In this document: one piece after another, positions 8,270 through 16,927 of the stretch | Layout: each line of letters opens with the position of its first letter | How positions within the stretch are numbered: position 1 is the first letter of the stretch | Origin: Variovorax paradoxus | Lineage (GTDB): Bacteria; Pseudomonadota; Gammaproteobacteria; Burkholderiales; Burkholderiaceae_C | Reading direction: 5' to 3' | DNA length: 64,000 nt | NCBI RefSeq assembly: GCF_030811855.1 | Contig: NZ_JAUSRN010000001.1 | Coordinates: forward strand, 1-64,000 | Notes under the pieces: generated by a model | What the model was told of the DNA's origin: nothing | The model's input: only the letters and a program-made list of their open reading frames with translations | Database searches by the model: none | Program-made: the position numbers and the translations under genes

Positions 8270-9158
8270 AGTAGGTGTGCGTGGGTTGTGTCACCGCCGC
8301 GCCGCTGGCGCGCTCAGTGGCGATGCGGAACGCGCGGCGTACCAGGCCGCGCACGAGACTGCGCTTGTAGGCTTCGGAGCCCTTGTTGTCGGCCAGCGGC
8401 TCTGCCGCCTGCTCGGCCGCATCTTCCAGCCGGAGCATCACGTCGTCTGTGAGAAGAGCGCCGACGACATGGGACGGGATGTCCACCGCGATCGGTGTCA
8501 TGCCCACGCATCCCAGTGCCAGGCTGGCATGCGCGATGCGGTCACCTTGCATTCGGAACATCAACGCGCAGCTGGCGGTGGGATAGGCAGCTGCAGCCCG
8601 TTTGAATGCCACAAAGGCACCGGCGCCGCGCAGTGCAACCAGGTCAATGAGCACCGCTGCGATCAGCTCTGCCGCGCCCAGCGCCGGGCTGTAGGCATCC
8701 TTCAGCAGTTCCCGCACACTCTGCACACGCTCGCCTTCGGGAGAGATGCAACGCACCCGCGCATCCAGCGCGATCAGCAGCGTGGGCCAGCAACTGCAGG
8801 GATCTGCCTCCGCGAGCGAACCGGCGATTGTGCCGAGCGAGCGCACCTGTGCGTCCGCAATGCCTCCCGCGCAATCCTTCAGCACAGCAAAGGTCCTGGC
8901 CTCGTCGGACTTCGCGACCGCCTGGTGGGTGGTCAACGCGCCGATCTCCAAGGTGTTGGCCGAGAGCTGCAGACCTTGTGCGGCGGCGACCCTCCCGATG
9001 TCGACGAGTTGCAGCGGCTTGAGCAGGCGCAACTTCATCATCGGAATCAGAGTCTGGCCGCCGGCGATCACTTTGGCGTCGGGGCCGAGGCGCGCGAGCA
9101 GCCGTGTGGCGTCTGCCAGGCTGTCCGCGCGATGGAATGCAAAGGGAGCCGGATAGAT
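8262..9158 (-). CDS. FAD-binding medium subunit of the molybdenum hydroxylase, unusual start
   Basis: CoxM-type FAD subunit, about 298 residues. The FAD-binding motifs are AGGQTLIPMMKLRL near residue 33 and TIAGSLAEADPCS near 110, followed by the C-terminal CO_deh_flav_C domain. No ATG, GTG or TTG lies at the expected start. An AGGAG Shine-Dalgarno at 9170-9166 sits 7 bases before an ATC codon (9158-9156), the third of three consecutive ATC codons, exactly where family members begin. The nearest in-frame ATG (9203) gives a 15-residue extension and lies upstream of the Shine-Dalgarno. Either ATC is used as a rare start, or a base change or error has removed ATG. Confidence 0.88.
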   Translation of the reverse strand: MYPAPFAFHRADSLADATRLLARLGPDAKVIAGGQTLIPMMKLRLLKPLQLVDIGRVAAAQGLQLSANTLEIGALTTHQAVAKSDEARTFAVLKDCAGGIADAQVRSLGTIAGSLAEADPCSCWPTLLIALDARVRCISPEGERVQSVRELLKDAYSPALGAAELIAAVLIDLVALRGAGAFVAFKRAAAAYPTASCALMFRMQGDRIAHASLALGCVGMTPIAVDIPSHVVGALLTDDVMLRLEDAAEQAAEPLADNKGSEAYKRSLVRGLVRRAFRIATERASGAAVTQPTHTYYG

Positions 9159-9270
9159 GATGATTCTCCTTGGATGAAGGCAGTGTCGGCCGCGCCTGTG
9201 CAACGATCAATGAGGGCTCCGGTCCAGCTTGTTGCGCAGAGCGCAATCCCGCCAAGCGTTGGGGGTTGGA

Positions 9271-10290
9271 TCAGAAATCGGGGGCGTCCGTCAGCATGCC
9301 GCCGACATGGCGGCTGCTCGCCTCGGGGCCGATGGAAGTCCCGCCGAATGACGACGCGACACCGTTCTTCGTTGCAACAAGCTCAGTCATGACACTGAGC
9401 GCGATCTCGGCCGGACTCAGGCTGTCGAGGTAGAGCCCGATGGGACTTCTTAGACGATTTAGCACCTCCGGCGCCAAATGCACGGACGCTTCCAGCCTCG
9501 TACGCAATGACTCTGCGCTACGGTGGGACCCGATGGAACCGATGTACATCGCGTCCGTGTTTAGAGCCTCCAGCAGCGCGGCATCGAGTCGTGGCGCATC
9601 GAGCGCCATCGCGACCACAGCGCTGTTGCAATCGGGCATGAAGCGGCGCACCGCCTCATCCGGAGCGTTGCGCATCCAGTCGACACCAACCGCAGGTCCG
9701 TGATGCGGATCTTCATCGCAGACCGTTACCTTGAAACCGCACCTCAACGCAAGATGGGCCACATCGGCCGACAACGCGCCGCCACCGATCAACAGCAATC
9801 TGAACGCGGGGCCGAAACCGACGGTGATGCGCAATGGCTGCGCAAGGACCGGGAGATAGTCCTCGAGCGACAACTCCACGGTGCCGTCGGCGATGGAGAT
9901 GTTGCGGCGCACGCGGAAACCTGCGTCGATCAAGCCGAGCATCTCGCCAAGTGACGCGGCAGATGGCGAAAACTCCAAAAGCACTTCCAGGATGCCGCCG
10001 CGAGGCCAGCCGAAGCTCTGCGCCTGCTCGCTGTCGATCTCGTGGCGACGCAGCTGTGGCGGGCTGCTGCGCGACAGCAGGTCGCTGCGCCGAACGTGTT
10101 TCAGAAGTTCGTCCTGGATGCCATTCAGGCCCGACCCCACGGTCTCTCCCGAGGCCGACATCGCCAGCAACGAGATCGGCTGCTTGGCGTCGCGGCCCCA
10201 TGTACGCATCATCGTCGCCAGGAGCGCCGGTTTGTCCGCGACACGCCATGCGTGCAGGGTGCGCAGTACCTCAAGATCGGTCTCGTGCAT
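9271..10290 (-). CDS. XdhC/CoxI-family molybdenum-cofactor maturation protein
   Basis: XdhC-family protein of 339 residues, the factor that binds and modifies molybdopterin for xanthine-dehydrogenase-type enzymes. The N-terminal XdhC/CoxI domain covers about 10-110 and the C-terminal Rossmann domain begins at LLLIGGGALSADVAHLA near 168, followed by CDEDPHHGP and YIGSIGSHRSAESLRTRL. The early domain has GGILEVLLE where many XdhC proteins have a cysteine, so that cysteine is absent. It lies 6 bases downstream of the ABC ATPase gene and 112 bases ahead of the FAD subunit, which supports dedication to this hydroxylase. Confidence 0.9.
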   Translation of the reverse strand: MHETDLEVLRTLHAWRVADKPALLATMMRTWGRDAKQPISLLAMSASGETVGSGLNGIQDELLKHVRRSDLLSRSSPPQLRRHEIDSEQAQSFGWPRGGILEVLLEFSPSAASLGEMLGLIDAGFRVRRNISIADGTVELSLEDYLPVLAQPLRITVGFGPAFRLLLIGGGALSADVAHLALRCGFKVTVCDEDPHHGPAVGVDWMRNAPDEAVRRFMPDCNSAVVAMALDAPRLDAALLEALNTDAMYIGSIGSHRSAESLRTRLEASVHLAPEVLNRLRSPIGLYLDSLSPAEIALSVMTELVATKNGVASSFGGTSIGPEASSRHVGGMLTDAPDF

Positions 10291-10296
10291 GCTCGA

Positions 10297-11832
10297 TCAC
10301 CCCGGCGTGCTGGACGCGGCATGCGCGGGCCGCGCCGCACGCGAGGATCTGCTACCCACCACGTCACCGAGCAAGGCTTCCTTGTCGATCGGACGATGAT
10401 GCTCCGCCACCACTTGCGATTGGTGCAGCACCTGCACCACGTCGCACATGCCGATGAGCTCGTCCACGTCGGACGACACCAGCAATATCGCGGCACCATC
10501 GGCGGCGGCGCGGTCGATCAACCGGTAAATGTCCAGGCGCGCGCCCACGTCCACCGCCTTGGTGGGATCGTTCATCAGTAGAACGGTCGCGCCGGACACC
10601 AGCCACTTGGCCAGCACCACTTTTTGACGGTTGCCACCTGACAACTCACCGGCAAGGGCCTGGGGCGACGATGCGCGTATGCCCAGCTGTGCAACGACCT
10701 CGTCCACGACGCGACGCACGGCGCGACGGTCGATGATGCCAAAGCGAGACAGGCGCCGCGCGTTCGGAAGCAGGATGTTGTCGGAGATGCTCAGCTGCGG
10801 CACCACGCCTTCCTTCAGGGCGTCACCCGGCACGAGTGCGATACCTGCAGCCACGCGACATCTGACCCCTGCCCCGTGCTGGACGATGCCATTCACGGTC
10901 AGCTTGCCCGGCGCCGGGCATACGCCGATCAACCGGTCCAGCAGGTTATCGGTGTCCGCGCCGACATAGGTCGGGACGCCCGTGACGCCATGGGCGCGCA
11001 GTTCCAGGGCGACCCCAGGGCCTTTCCCATCGGCCAGCAGGTCATCGGCGCGAAGACGTATGGCGGCCGCCGCAGGCCGCTCTTTCGGATAGGTCTCGCT
11101 CAGGACGCGGCCGATGATGAGTTCGACCAGTTGACCGCGGTCGACACGTTCGCGTTCCACCGTGGCAATCAGGCGTCCACCGCGCAGCACACTGATCCGG
11201 TCGGCCACCGACAGCACCTCCTCCAGGCTGTGGGCGATCAGGATCACGGCAGTACCGGCATCCTTGAGTCGGCGTACCAGCGCAAACAGCTGGTCGGCCT
11301 CCAGTTCGCCTAGCGACGCGGTAGGCTCGTCGAGCACCAGGACGGGCGCTTCGCGCGAAGTGGCTTTCGTGATCTCGACCAGTTGGCGCTCGGCCGTCGA
11401 CAGCGCGGCGACCTTGGCATCCGCCAAAGCGCCAAGGCCGAAACGCTTGAGCAATTGCGTGGCGCGCGCGCGAATGGCCTGCCGCTTGAGCAGCCAGGCA
11501 CGGGCACGCTTTGCCTCCACGAGGAACAGATTTTCGGCGACCGTCAGCGAATCGACCAGCTGAAAATGCTGGTGCACCATCGCCACCGTATCGCGCAGAT
11601 CAGCTCCGGCACGCAGTCCCTCGGGGCCTTGCACGAGCACCTGTCCTGCCGCCGGCTTGATCATTCCCGCGAGAACCTTCATCAGGGTGGACTTCCCTGC
11701 GCCGTTTTCGCCGACCAGGGCATGCACCTCCCCTGCTCGTACGCTCAGGCTGACCTGATCCAGGGCCGTGAAGGATCCGAAGCGGACACTGATCTTGTCC
11801 AGGCGGACCACTTCAGGCACCGCGTCGGCCAT
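10297..11832 (-). CDS. RbsA/YufO-like ABC importer ATPase with degenerate second nucleotide site
   Basis: Double-domain ABC ATPase of about 511 residues in the sugar/nucleoside importer class. The first domain has Walker A GENGAGKST, Walker B VLVLDEPTAS and a weak signature ALSTAERQ. In the second domain the Walker A region reads GVTGVPTYVGADTDN and lacks the glycine-lysine loop, the signature LSGGNRQK is good, and Walker B reads LLMNDPTKAVDVG with aspartate in place of the catalytic glutamate. Such asymmetry is common in RbsA but here the second loop is unusually eroded. ATG at 11832 overlaps the binding-protein stop (TGATG); a GTG one codon earlier is also possible. Confidence 0.9.
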   Translation of the reverse strand: MADAVPEVVRLDKISVRFGSFTALDQVSLSVRAGEVHALVGENGAGKSTLMKVLAGMIKPAAGQVLVQGPEGLRAGADLRDTVAMVHQHFQLVDSLTVAENLFLVEAKRARAWLLKRQAIRARATQLLKRFGLGALADAKVAALSTAERQLVEITKATSREAPVLVLDEPTASLGELEADQLFALVRRLKDAGTAVILIAHSLEEVLSVADRISVLRGGRLIATVERERVDRGQLVELIIGRVLSETYPKERPAAAAIRLRADDLLADGKGPGVALELRAHGVTGVPTYVGADTDNLLDRLIGVCPAPGKLTVNGIVQHGAGVRCRVAAGIALVPGDALKEGVVPQLSISDNILLPNARRLSRFGIIDRRAVRRVVDEVVAQLGIRASSPQALAGELSGGNRQKVVLAKWLVSGATVLLMNDPTKAVDVGARLDIYRLIDRAAADGAAILLVSSDVDELIGMCDVVQVLHQSQVVAEHHRPIDKEALLGDVVGSRSSRAARPAHAASSTPG

Positions 11833-12788
11833 CACTGCTTGACACCCAGCTTCTCCCGCAGCGCCGGCGGGATCAGGTCGAACGCTTCGCTCTGGCCCAC
11901 CATGCGGTGCTGCATCGGGATGAAGCGCGGCGGCGTCTGTTTGTTCTGCAGGTAGTCAGCCACGGTGTTGGCCGCGGTCTTGCCCCACGCAACCGGATCC
12001 AGCAGCACGGTGGCTGCCATGTCGCCCGAGTGCACCGCGGCCAGTGCCGTCGGAGAGCCATTCAGGCCCATTGTCAGCACCTTGCCCTTGAGCCCGGCCG
12101 ACTTGACGGCCTGTGCAGCGCCGAGCGCCAGATCATCGTTGGAAGCGTAGATCGCGACGAGGTCGCGGTGCGCCACCAGTGCGTCCTCGGCCAGCTTGAT
12201 GCCGCGCTCTCGAGTCTGCTGCGACGGTTGTGCGAACACCACCTTGAAGCCCTTCGATTCGATGACCTTGCGGAAGCCGCGCTCCTGCTCCAGCATCGGC
12301 GCAGCACCTGCCGGGCCGGTGAGCATCGCGACCTTTCCGGGACTCGCATTCGCAACAAGCCACTGCCCCTTGGCAGTGCCGACGGCGACCGCGTCCATGC
12401 CCACGAAGCTCAGCCAAAGATCCGAATACTTCTGGTCCAGCGCGCGGGCGTACATGAAAATCGGAATGCCCGCGGCCTTCGCGCGCTGCACGGCTTGCAC
12501 CGCGCCTTCCTCGTCAAGTGGCGCCACCAGAATTGCGTCGACCTTGGCCGCGACCAGGTCACCGATGTTGTTCACCTGCGCGGCCACGTCCGCATTGGCG
12601 GACAGCAGCAGCGGCTCAATGTCGCGCTCTTTCAGAGTAGCCGCAATAGAGCGCGCCAGCGCAACGTGGAAGGGATTGTTGGATTCAGGGCTGGAAATGC
12701 CGACGCGCAAGGGCTTGGTCTGTGCGGAGACCGGGACTGCGAGGACCAGCAGGGAAGCGGACAGCGCCGCGAGAACCGTCTTCAACAT
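11832..12788 (-). CDS. periplasmic substrate-binding protein, RbsB-like
   Basis: Periplasmic binding protein of the ribose/sugar type I fold, 318 residues. A signal peptide is evident (lysine, then a hydrophobic core, then VSAQ cleavage near residue 23). The mature part begins RVGISSPESNNPF and continues with VDAILVAPLDEEGAVQAV, ERGFRKVIESKGF and IYASNDDLALGAAQAV, the hallmarks of RbsB-type proteins. ATG at 12788 has an AAAGGAA Shine-Dalgarno; the longer frame to 12974 overlaps the permease. With the adjacent permease and ATPase it forms a complete importer for the pathway's substrate. The ligand need not be a sugar, since this class also takes nucleosides and other polar compounds. Confidence 0.92.
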   Translation of the reverse strand: MLKTVLAALSASLLVLAVPVSAQTKPLRVGISSPESNNPFHVALARSIAATLKERDIEPLLLSANADVAAQVNNIGDLVAAKVDAILVAPLDEEGAVQAVQRAKAAGIPIFMYARALDQKYSDLWLSFVGMDAVAVGTAKGQWLVANASPGKVAMLTGPAGAAPMLEQERGFRKVIESKGFKVVFAQPSQQTRERGIKLAEDALVAHRDLVAIYASNDDLALGAAQAVKSAGLKGKVLTMGLNGSPTALAAVHSGDMAATVLLDPVAWGKTAANTVADYLQNKQTPPRFIPMQHRMVGQSEAFDLIPPALREKLGVKQ

Positions 12789-12826
12789 GGGAGTTCCTTT
12801 CGTACAGGAGAACCAGGGATGAAAGA

Positions 12827-13828
12827 TCAACGAAACTTGCGATAGGCGTCCAGCGCAGCGGCAGCGGTAAGGATCACGCCGATGACGACGCCTTTCCAGT
12901 GCGGGTGGACGCCTACGATGTTCAGGCCATTGGCGAGCACTGCCAGCAGCAGGATCGCGAGCACGGAACGCCACAGCTTGCCTTCGCCGCCGCTGAGCGC
13001 GGCACCGCCCAACACCACCGCCGCAATGGCCTCCAGCTCATAAAGCATTCCGGAACTCGGCTCCCCGCCACCGGTGCGGCTGCATAGCATCACGCCGGCA
13101 ATGCCGCAGGCAGCGCCCGAGATGGCAAAGGCGGCCATCTTCACTTTGGCCACGGAGATGCCCGACAAGCCCGTGGCTGTAGCGTTCCCGCCTGTGGCAT
13201 AGACATAGAGGCCGAACACCGTGTGGCGCAACAGAAATCCCACGAGTGCAAAGACCACGATCGCCACCCAGGCGAGCGCCGGGATTCCCAATAGGTTGCT
13301 GGCGCCCAGGTCCGTGAACCATCCAGGGAAACTGTAGATCGGGCCGTCGGTGGCGAGTACCAGTGCGAGCCCACGGCAGACGTTCAGCGCGCCCAACGTC
13401 ACGATCAGGGGCGAGACGTTGAGGTATCCGACCAGCGCGCCATTGATCACCCCCACGGCCGTGCCCACCGTCAGTCCCGTCAGCACCCCGAGTCCGACGG
13501 AGCCGGTGTGCTCCACGGCCAGCGCCGCCGCAACGCCGGACAGCGCAACCACCGCGCCAGCCGAGAGGTCGAAGCCGCCGGAGAAGATGACGACACTCGC
13601 ACCGATCGTCACCACCGCCAGGATCGAGACCTGGGTGAGGACGTTCTGCACATTGGTCTGCGAGAGGAACTTCTGGTCAATGCTGAAGAATCCCAGCATC
13701 AAGACCAGGAAGACGACAGGCAGGATGAAGTGATCCCACGAGCGGGCCGATGTAGCACGTGGCGGCGGAGCAGATGGCGTTGCCGATGGTGTCGTCGTCA
13801 AGGCTGCGGCGGTGTGTGGCTGGTTCAT
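12827..13828 (-). CDS. RbsC-like ABC permease
   Basis: Integral-membrane permease of 333 residues of the ribose/branched-chain (BPD_transp_2) type. After a proline/threonine-rich cytoplasmic N-terminus of about 30 residues there are some eight to ten hydrophobic segments. The signature GGFDLSAGAVVALSG near residue 85 and GGNATATGLSGISVAKVK near 215 are characteristic, as is the late VVLGGAALSGGEG loop. It lies 38 bases upstream of the binding-protein gene and 21 bases after the monooxygenase gene. Only one permease is present, so it would act as a homodimer. Confidence 0.93.
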   Translation of the reverse strand: MNQPHTAAALTTTPSATPSAPPPRATSARSWDHFILPVVFLVLMLGFFSIDQKFLSQTNVQNVLTQVSILAVVTIGASVVIFSGGFDLSAGAVVALSGVAAALAVEHTGSVGLGVLTGLTVGTAVGVINGALVGYLNVSPLIVTLGALNVCRGLALVLATDGPIYSFPGWFTDLGASNLLGIPALAWVAIVVFALVGFLLRHTVFGLYVYATGGNATATGLSGISVAKVKMAAFAISGAACGIAGVMLCSRTGGGEPSSGMLYELEAIAAVVLGGAALSGGEGKLWRSVLAILLLAVLANGLNIVGVHPHWKGVVIGVILTAAAALDAYRKFR

Positions 13829-13849
13829 GCTGGGAAGACTCCGAGTGGC

Positions 13850-15283
13850 TCAGGACAACGCGGGAACACCGGAGTGCTCCCACTCGTCGATTGGCAGGCC
13901 GGGTCGGTAGCTTTCGATCTCGGGCAGGGCATAAGCGCGCAGCGACTGGAGGTGCCACTCAGCGTCCTGCATGAAGAGGTCACCGACGAGACCGGTGACC
14001 AACCGGCGCAGTCCGAACTTCATCCCCGAGATCGACGCCGCCGACAGCCCTTGGCTGAGCGTGGCACCAAAGTTGAACGCATGGATGTTCCGCAGGTGGG
14101 GGGCGGATCCTGGATGTCGCTCCATGAATTCGTAGTGCGCGCCAAGATAGGGTGAGCGCGCCAATGCGTCGTCCTCCTCGCCCGCGACTGGCACGTAGCG
14201 GTCGGCCCACGTCGCAATGTCCGCGGCCAGCCCCGCCAGTTCGGGGCGCTTTTGCAGGTCCTGCACAAGGCCGGTGCCGAAGATCAGGAAGTCGAAGATC
14301 ATGGTCCCTTGGGGCGTCTGCACATGCATGCCCTCCGAATCGAGTTCGACCGAGTGCCACGCCGTCCCGGTGTGCAGAGTGAAGTTCGCATGCTTCGTAC
14401 AACGCCACAGAGTCTCCTGTGGCGGCGGTTGGTTCATCGAGGCCACCTGGCGCGTGAATGTCCAGCGGGCTGCATCGCTCAGCGTGTAGTAGTGCCCGAG
14501 GAAGCCGTGACTTTCCATCCATTTATTCGGATTCACGCGTGGCAGCGCCGGCAGGCGAATGCAGAGGTCCACCGAACGGGCACCATGCTCGAGCGCAGTG
14601 GCCGCGTTGTCGAAAGCTGACGCACCACCGCCCAGCACGCCGATGCGCGCCCCGGCCAGCCCATGAAAGTCGATTTCATTCTCAGTGTGCGCATAGCGGT
14701 CACGTGGCAGTCCCTTCGCGATCTCCGGCAAGTACCAGCTGCCGCCGCCGACCAGCCCCGTAGCCAGCACGACCTTGCGCGCCAGCAGCGCGCTGCCTCC
14801 GGCCAGCGCCAGCCGCAGGTGCTCACCCTCGGGCATGATGCGCAGCACTTCGGCGCCATTGCGAACGGGCAGCTTTAGCACGCGCCGGTACCATTGCAGA
14901 TAGGCGTGCCACACCTCGGTGGGGATCTTCTCCAGTTGTTCCCAGGCGGACTCCCCGTACCGGGCGGTGTACCAGGCCTGCGGCGTGAGTAGCGGATTGC
15001 CGAAGTCAAGGCCGCTCGCCTTTTTGTGGGTCCTAAGCGTGTGCATGCGCGCAAAATGCGGCCACACCCCTTCAGAGCCCTCGTTGGCCCGGTCCAGCAC
15101 GAGAATGTTGCGGACATGCTCGCGCATCAGTCCGTGCGCGGTGGCCAACCCGCTCTGGCCAGCACCGATGATGACCACGTCGTAGGCCCCGTCCACCGTC
15201 GGCGGGGGCATCCACGACCGCAGCGGAAAGTCGATGTAGGCCAGTTCAGACTCAATGCGCTTTTCAAGTTGGTCCAGAGACAT
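13850..15283 (-). CDS. flavin-containing monooxygenase-like NAD(P)-binding protein
   Basis: FAD/NAD(P)-dependent protein of about 477 residues related to flavin monooxygenases and Baeyer-Villiger enzymes. The N-terminal FAD site is VIIGAGQSGLATAHG near residue 38 and the NADPH site is IGVLGGGASAFDNAA near 215; a late FLIFGTGL ATG-like motif is also seen. It is the first gene of the 15-gene operon. Three consecutive candidate starts (TTG 15289, GTG 15286, ATG 15283) lie behind AAAGGAA; the ATG has the best spacing. It probably performs the first or an auxiliary oxygenation of the imported compound. Confidence 0.88.
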   Translation of the reverse strand: MSLDQLEKRIESELAYIDFPLRSWMPPPTVDGAYDVVIIGAGQSGLATAHGLMREHVRNILVLDRANEGSEGVWPHFARMHTLRTHKKASGLDFGNPLLTPQAWYTARYGESAWEQLEKIPTEVWHAYLQWYRRVLKLPVRNGAEVLRIMPEGEHLRLALAGGSALLARKVVLATGLVGGGSWYLPEIAKGLPRDRYAHTENEIDFHGLAGARIGVLGGGASAFDNAATALEHGARSVDLCIRLPALPRVNPNKWMESHGFLGHYYTLSDAARWTFTRQVASMNQPPPQETLWRCTKHANFTLHTGTAWHSVELDSEGMHVQTPQGTMIFDFLIFGTGLVQDLQKRPELAGLAADIATWADRYVPVAGEEDDALARSPYLGAHYEFMERHPGSAPHLRNIHAFNFGATLSQGLSAASISGMKFGLRRLVTGLVGDLFMQDAEWHLQSLRAYALPEIESYRPGLPIDEWEHSGVPALS

Positions 15284-15464
15284 CACCAATTTTTCCTTTC
15301 CCTATTGGGGAACCCGCCTATGTTCAGTTAGCGCGTCGGCAGGAACAATGACCGGCGACGACGCATCGGATGCGCTGGACGCAACAAACGAATCGATCGC
15401 GACCAAGGAATGATTCCTGCATGCATGCATGCGTCTTAAGAGAAAAGAGAGCACGGCACCCGCT
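15284..15464. promoter_or_regulatory. divergent regulatory region with two dyads
   Basis: This interval separates the catabolic operon from its divergent LysR gene and should hold both promoters. Two perfect short dyads are visible: CGCATC-G-GATGCG at 15362-15374 and AGGAA-TGA-TTCCT at 15406-15418. A GCATGCATGCATGC alternating run follows at 15419-15432. Either dyad could be a LysR-protein site, but neither is a textbook T-N11-A box, so the assignment is tentative. Confidence 0.45.
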
Positions 15465-16388
15465 ATGGAAGTCAATGACAGCCGCCTGAGATACCTTTAC
15501 GAAGCGGAGCGGCGTGGCACGATGCGTGCAGCGAGCGAGCACTTCAATGTTGCCCCGTCATCGGTAAGCCGGCAGATCGCCGGACTCGAGCGTGAACTCG
15601 GCGTGTCGCTGGTGGAGAAAGGCAGGCACACAGTGAAGCTGACCGAGGCCGGTCGGCTGCTGGTCGATTACTACCGTGAGCGCAACGGCAGGTACGAGAG
15701 CCTGATGACGGCACTGGACGATGTGCGCGGCATGCGCACCGGCCATGTGCGCGTCGCCGTGGGCCAGGCCCTCGTCAACTCATTGCTGGCGCGCGTTATC
15801 GATCTGTACCGCAGAGACTGGCCGGGGATACGCATCCATGTGATGGAAGTCGCCACTCAGCAAGTGATGTCGCTAATCAGCCAGGATGAAGTGCATTTTG
15901 GCTTGCTGCTGAATCCCCCGCCCGACCCACAACTGAGGGACAGGTTCCACTTCTCCCAGCCCTTGCGCGTCGTCATGCTCAAGACCCACCCGCTGGCCGC
16001 TCGAACATCCGTGACGATGAAGGACCTGCTCAGTGTTCCTCTTGTGCTGCCCACCGGCAACTTCCGGTCGCGCCAACTGTTGGAAGAGATTGCTGTGCAT
16101 GAGGGTCTCGAACTTGACCCTGTCATGACGGTGTCCAGCATCCACATGCTGATCAGCTGCATCCGCTCTGGCATCGGGGTCGGATTGCTGACCAACATTT
16201 TCCTCAGCCACGAGCCGCATACCGAGGACTTGATCGCGCTCCCGATCGAGAACGCAGTGCTGAGCTCGTTCAGCGTGCATGCCATGACGCGAATCGGACG
16301 CACCCTGCCTAAAAGCGCGCAGGTTTTGCTGGATATGGTGGAACGCGCCATCCGAGAGGACACGCGACTTGGGCGGTACGAGTTCTGA
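15465..16388 (+). CDS. LysR-family transcriptional regulator of the Mo-hydroxylase operon
   Basis: LysR-type regulator of 307 residues from the ATG at 15465; an in-frame ATG at 15429 would add 12 residues. The N-terminal winged helix-turn-helix is SRLRYLYEAERRGTMRAA through VAPSSVSRQIAGLERELG, followed by the linker helix and a LysR_substrate domain starting at TGHVRVAVGQ near residue 90. It faces the 15-gene operon, the usual arrangement for a LysR activator responding to a pathway intermediate and repressing itself. Confidence 0.9.
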   Translation: MEVNDSRLRYLYEAERRGTMRAASEHFNVAPSSVSRQIAGLERELGVSLVEKGRHTVKLTEAGRLLVDYYRERNGRYESLMTALDDVRGMRTGHVRVAVGQALVNSLLARVIDLYRRDWPGIRIHVMEVATQQVMSLISQDEVHFGLLLNPPPDPQLRDRFHFSQPLRVVMLKTHPLAARTSVTMKDLLSVPLVLPTGNFRSRQLLEEIAVHEGLELDPVMTVSSIHMLISCIRSGIGVGLLTNIFLSHEPHTEDLIALPIENAVLSSFSVHAMTRIGRTLPKSAQVLLDMVERAIREDTRLGRYEF

Positions 16389-16597
16389 GGGCTACGCTGT
16401 TGTTTCGATGACGCCGACAGCCCATTGTCTATTCAACATGCGCGGCGCGTGTTCGTTGCCACTCGTCAGTGGAGGACGCTTCCCAGATCGCAGAGCCGCG
16501 GCCCGCTCTCGCGTGCGCCAGAGAGCATGCAGGACATGGAACATAAAAAGCGCGCACAGTGCGCGTCGCATGCATATGCCGCAGCCACGCTGCGCGA

Positions 16598-16927
16598 ATG
16601 GGCGTGCGCGTGGGCGGCAGCTACCGCCTGGAATTCGCTCACCCGAAGGCCGCGACGCCCATGGTGTTTTTCGGCAAGTACCTCGAAGTGGTGCCGCATG
16701 GCCGCCTCGTCTGGACCAACGAGGAAAGCGACGACGGCGCCATCACGACGGTCACTTTCGAGGAGAAGGACGGCAAGACGCTGCTGGTGATGAGCGAGCT
16801 CTATCCTTCGAAGCAAGCGCTTGACAGGGCCATCGAGGGAATGGACGAGGCGATGCCCGAGACGTTCCGGCAGCTGGATGAACTCCTTGCCGCTCGTGGC
16901 GTGGGCGCGGAACATGCCTCACGGTGA
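16598..16927 (+). pseudogene. AHSA1/SRPBCC-domain protein, 5' truncated
   Basis: The translation from RVGGSYRLEF through FFGKYLEVVPHGRLVWTNEE and VTFEEKDGKTLLVMSELYPS to a terminal helix matches the C-terminal two thirds of Activator-of-Hsp90-ATPase-1-like (AHSA1) proteins. The first helix and strand that normally precede RVGG are missing, and the upstream codons show no relation to the family. I read it as a 5' truncated remnant. It follows the LysR gene and begins the degraded region. Confidence 0.6.

Noticed and set aside
4772..10290. True aerobic CO dehydrogenase operon
   Set aside because: The CoxL AYXCSFR active-site loop is absent, and the surrounding ring-cleavage genes point to an organic substrate.
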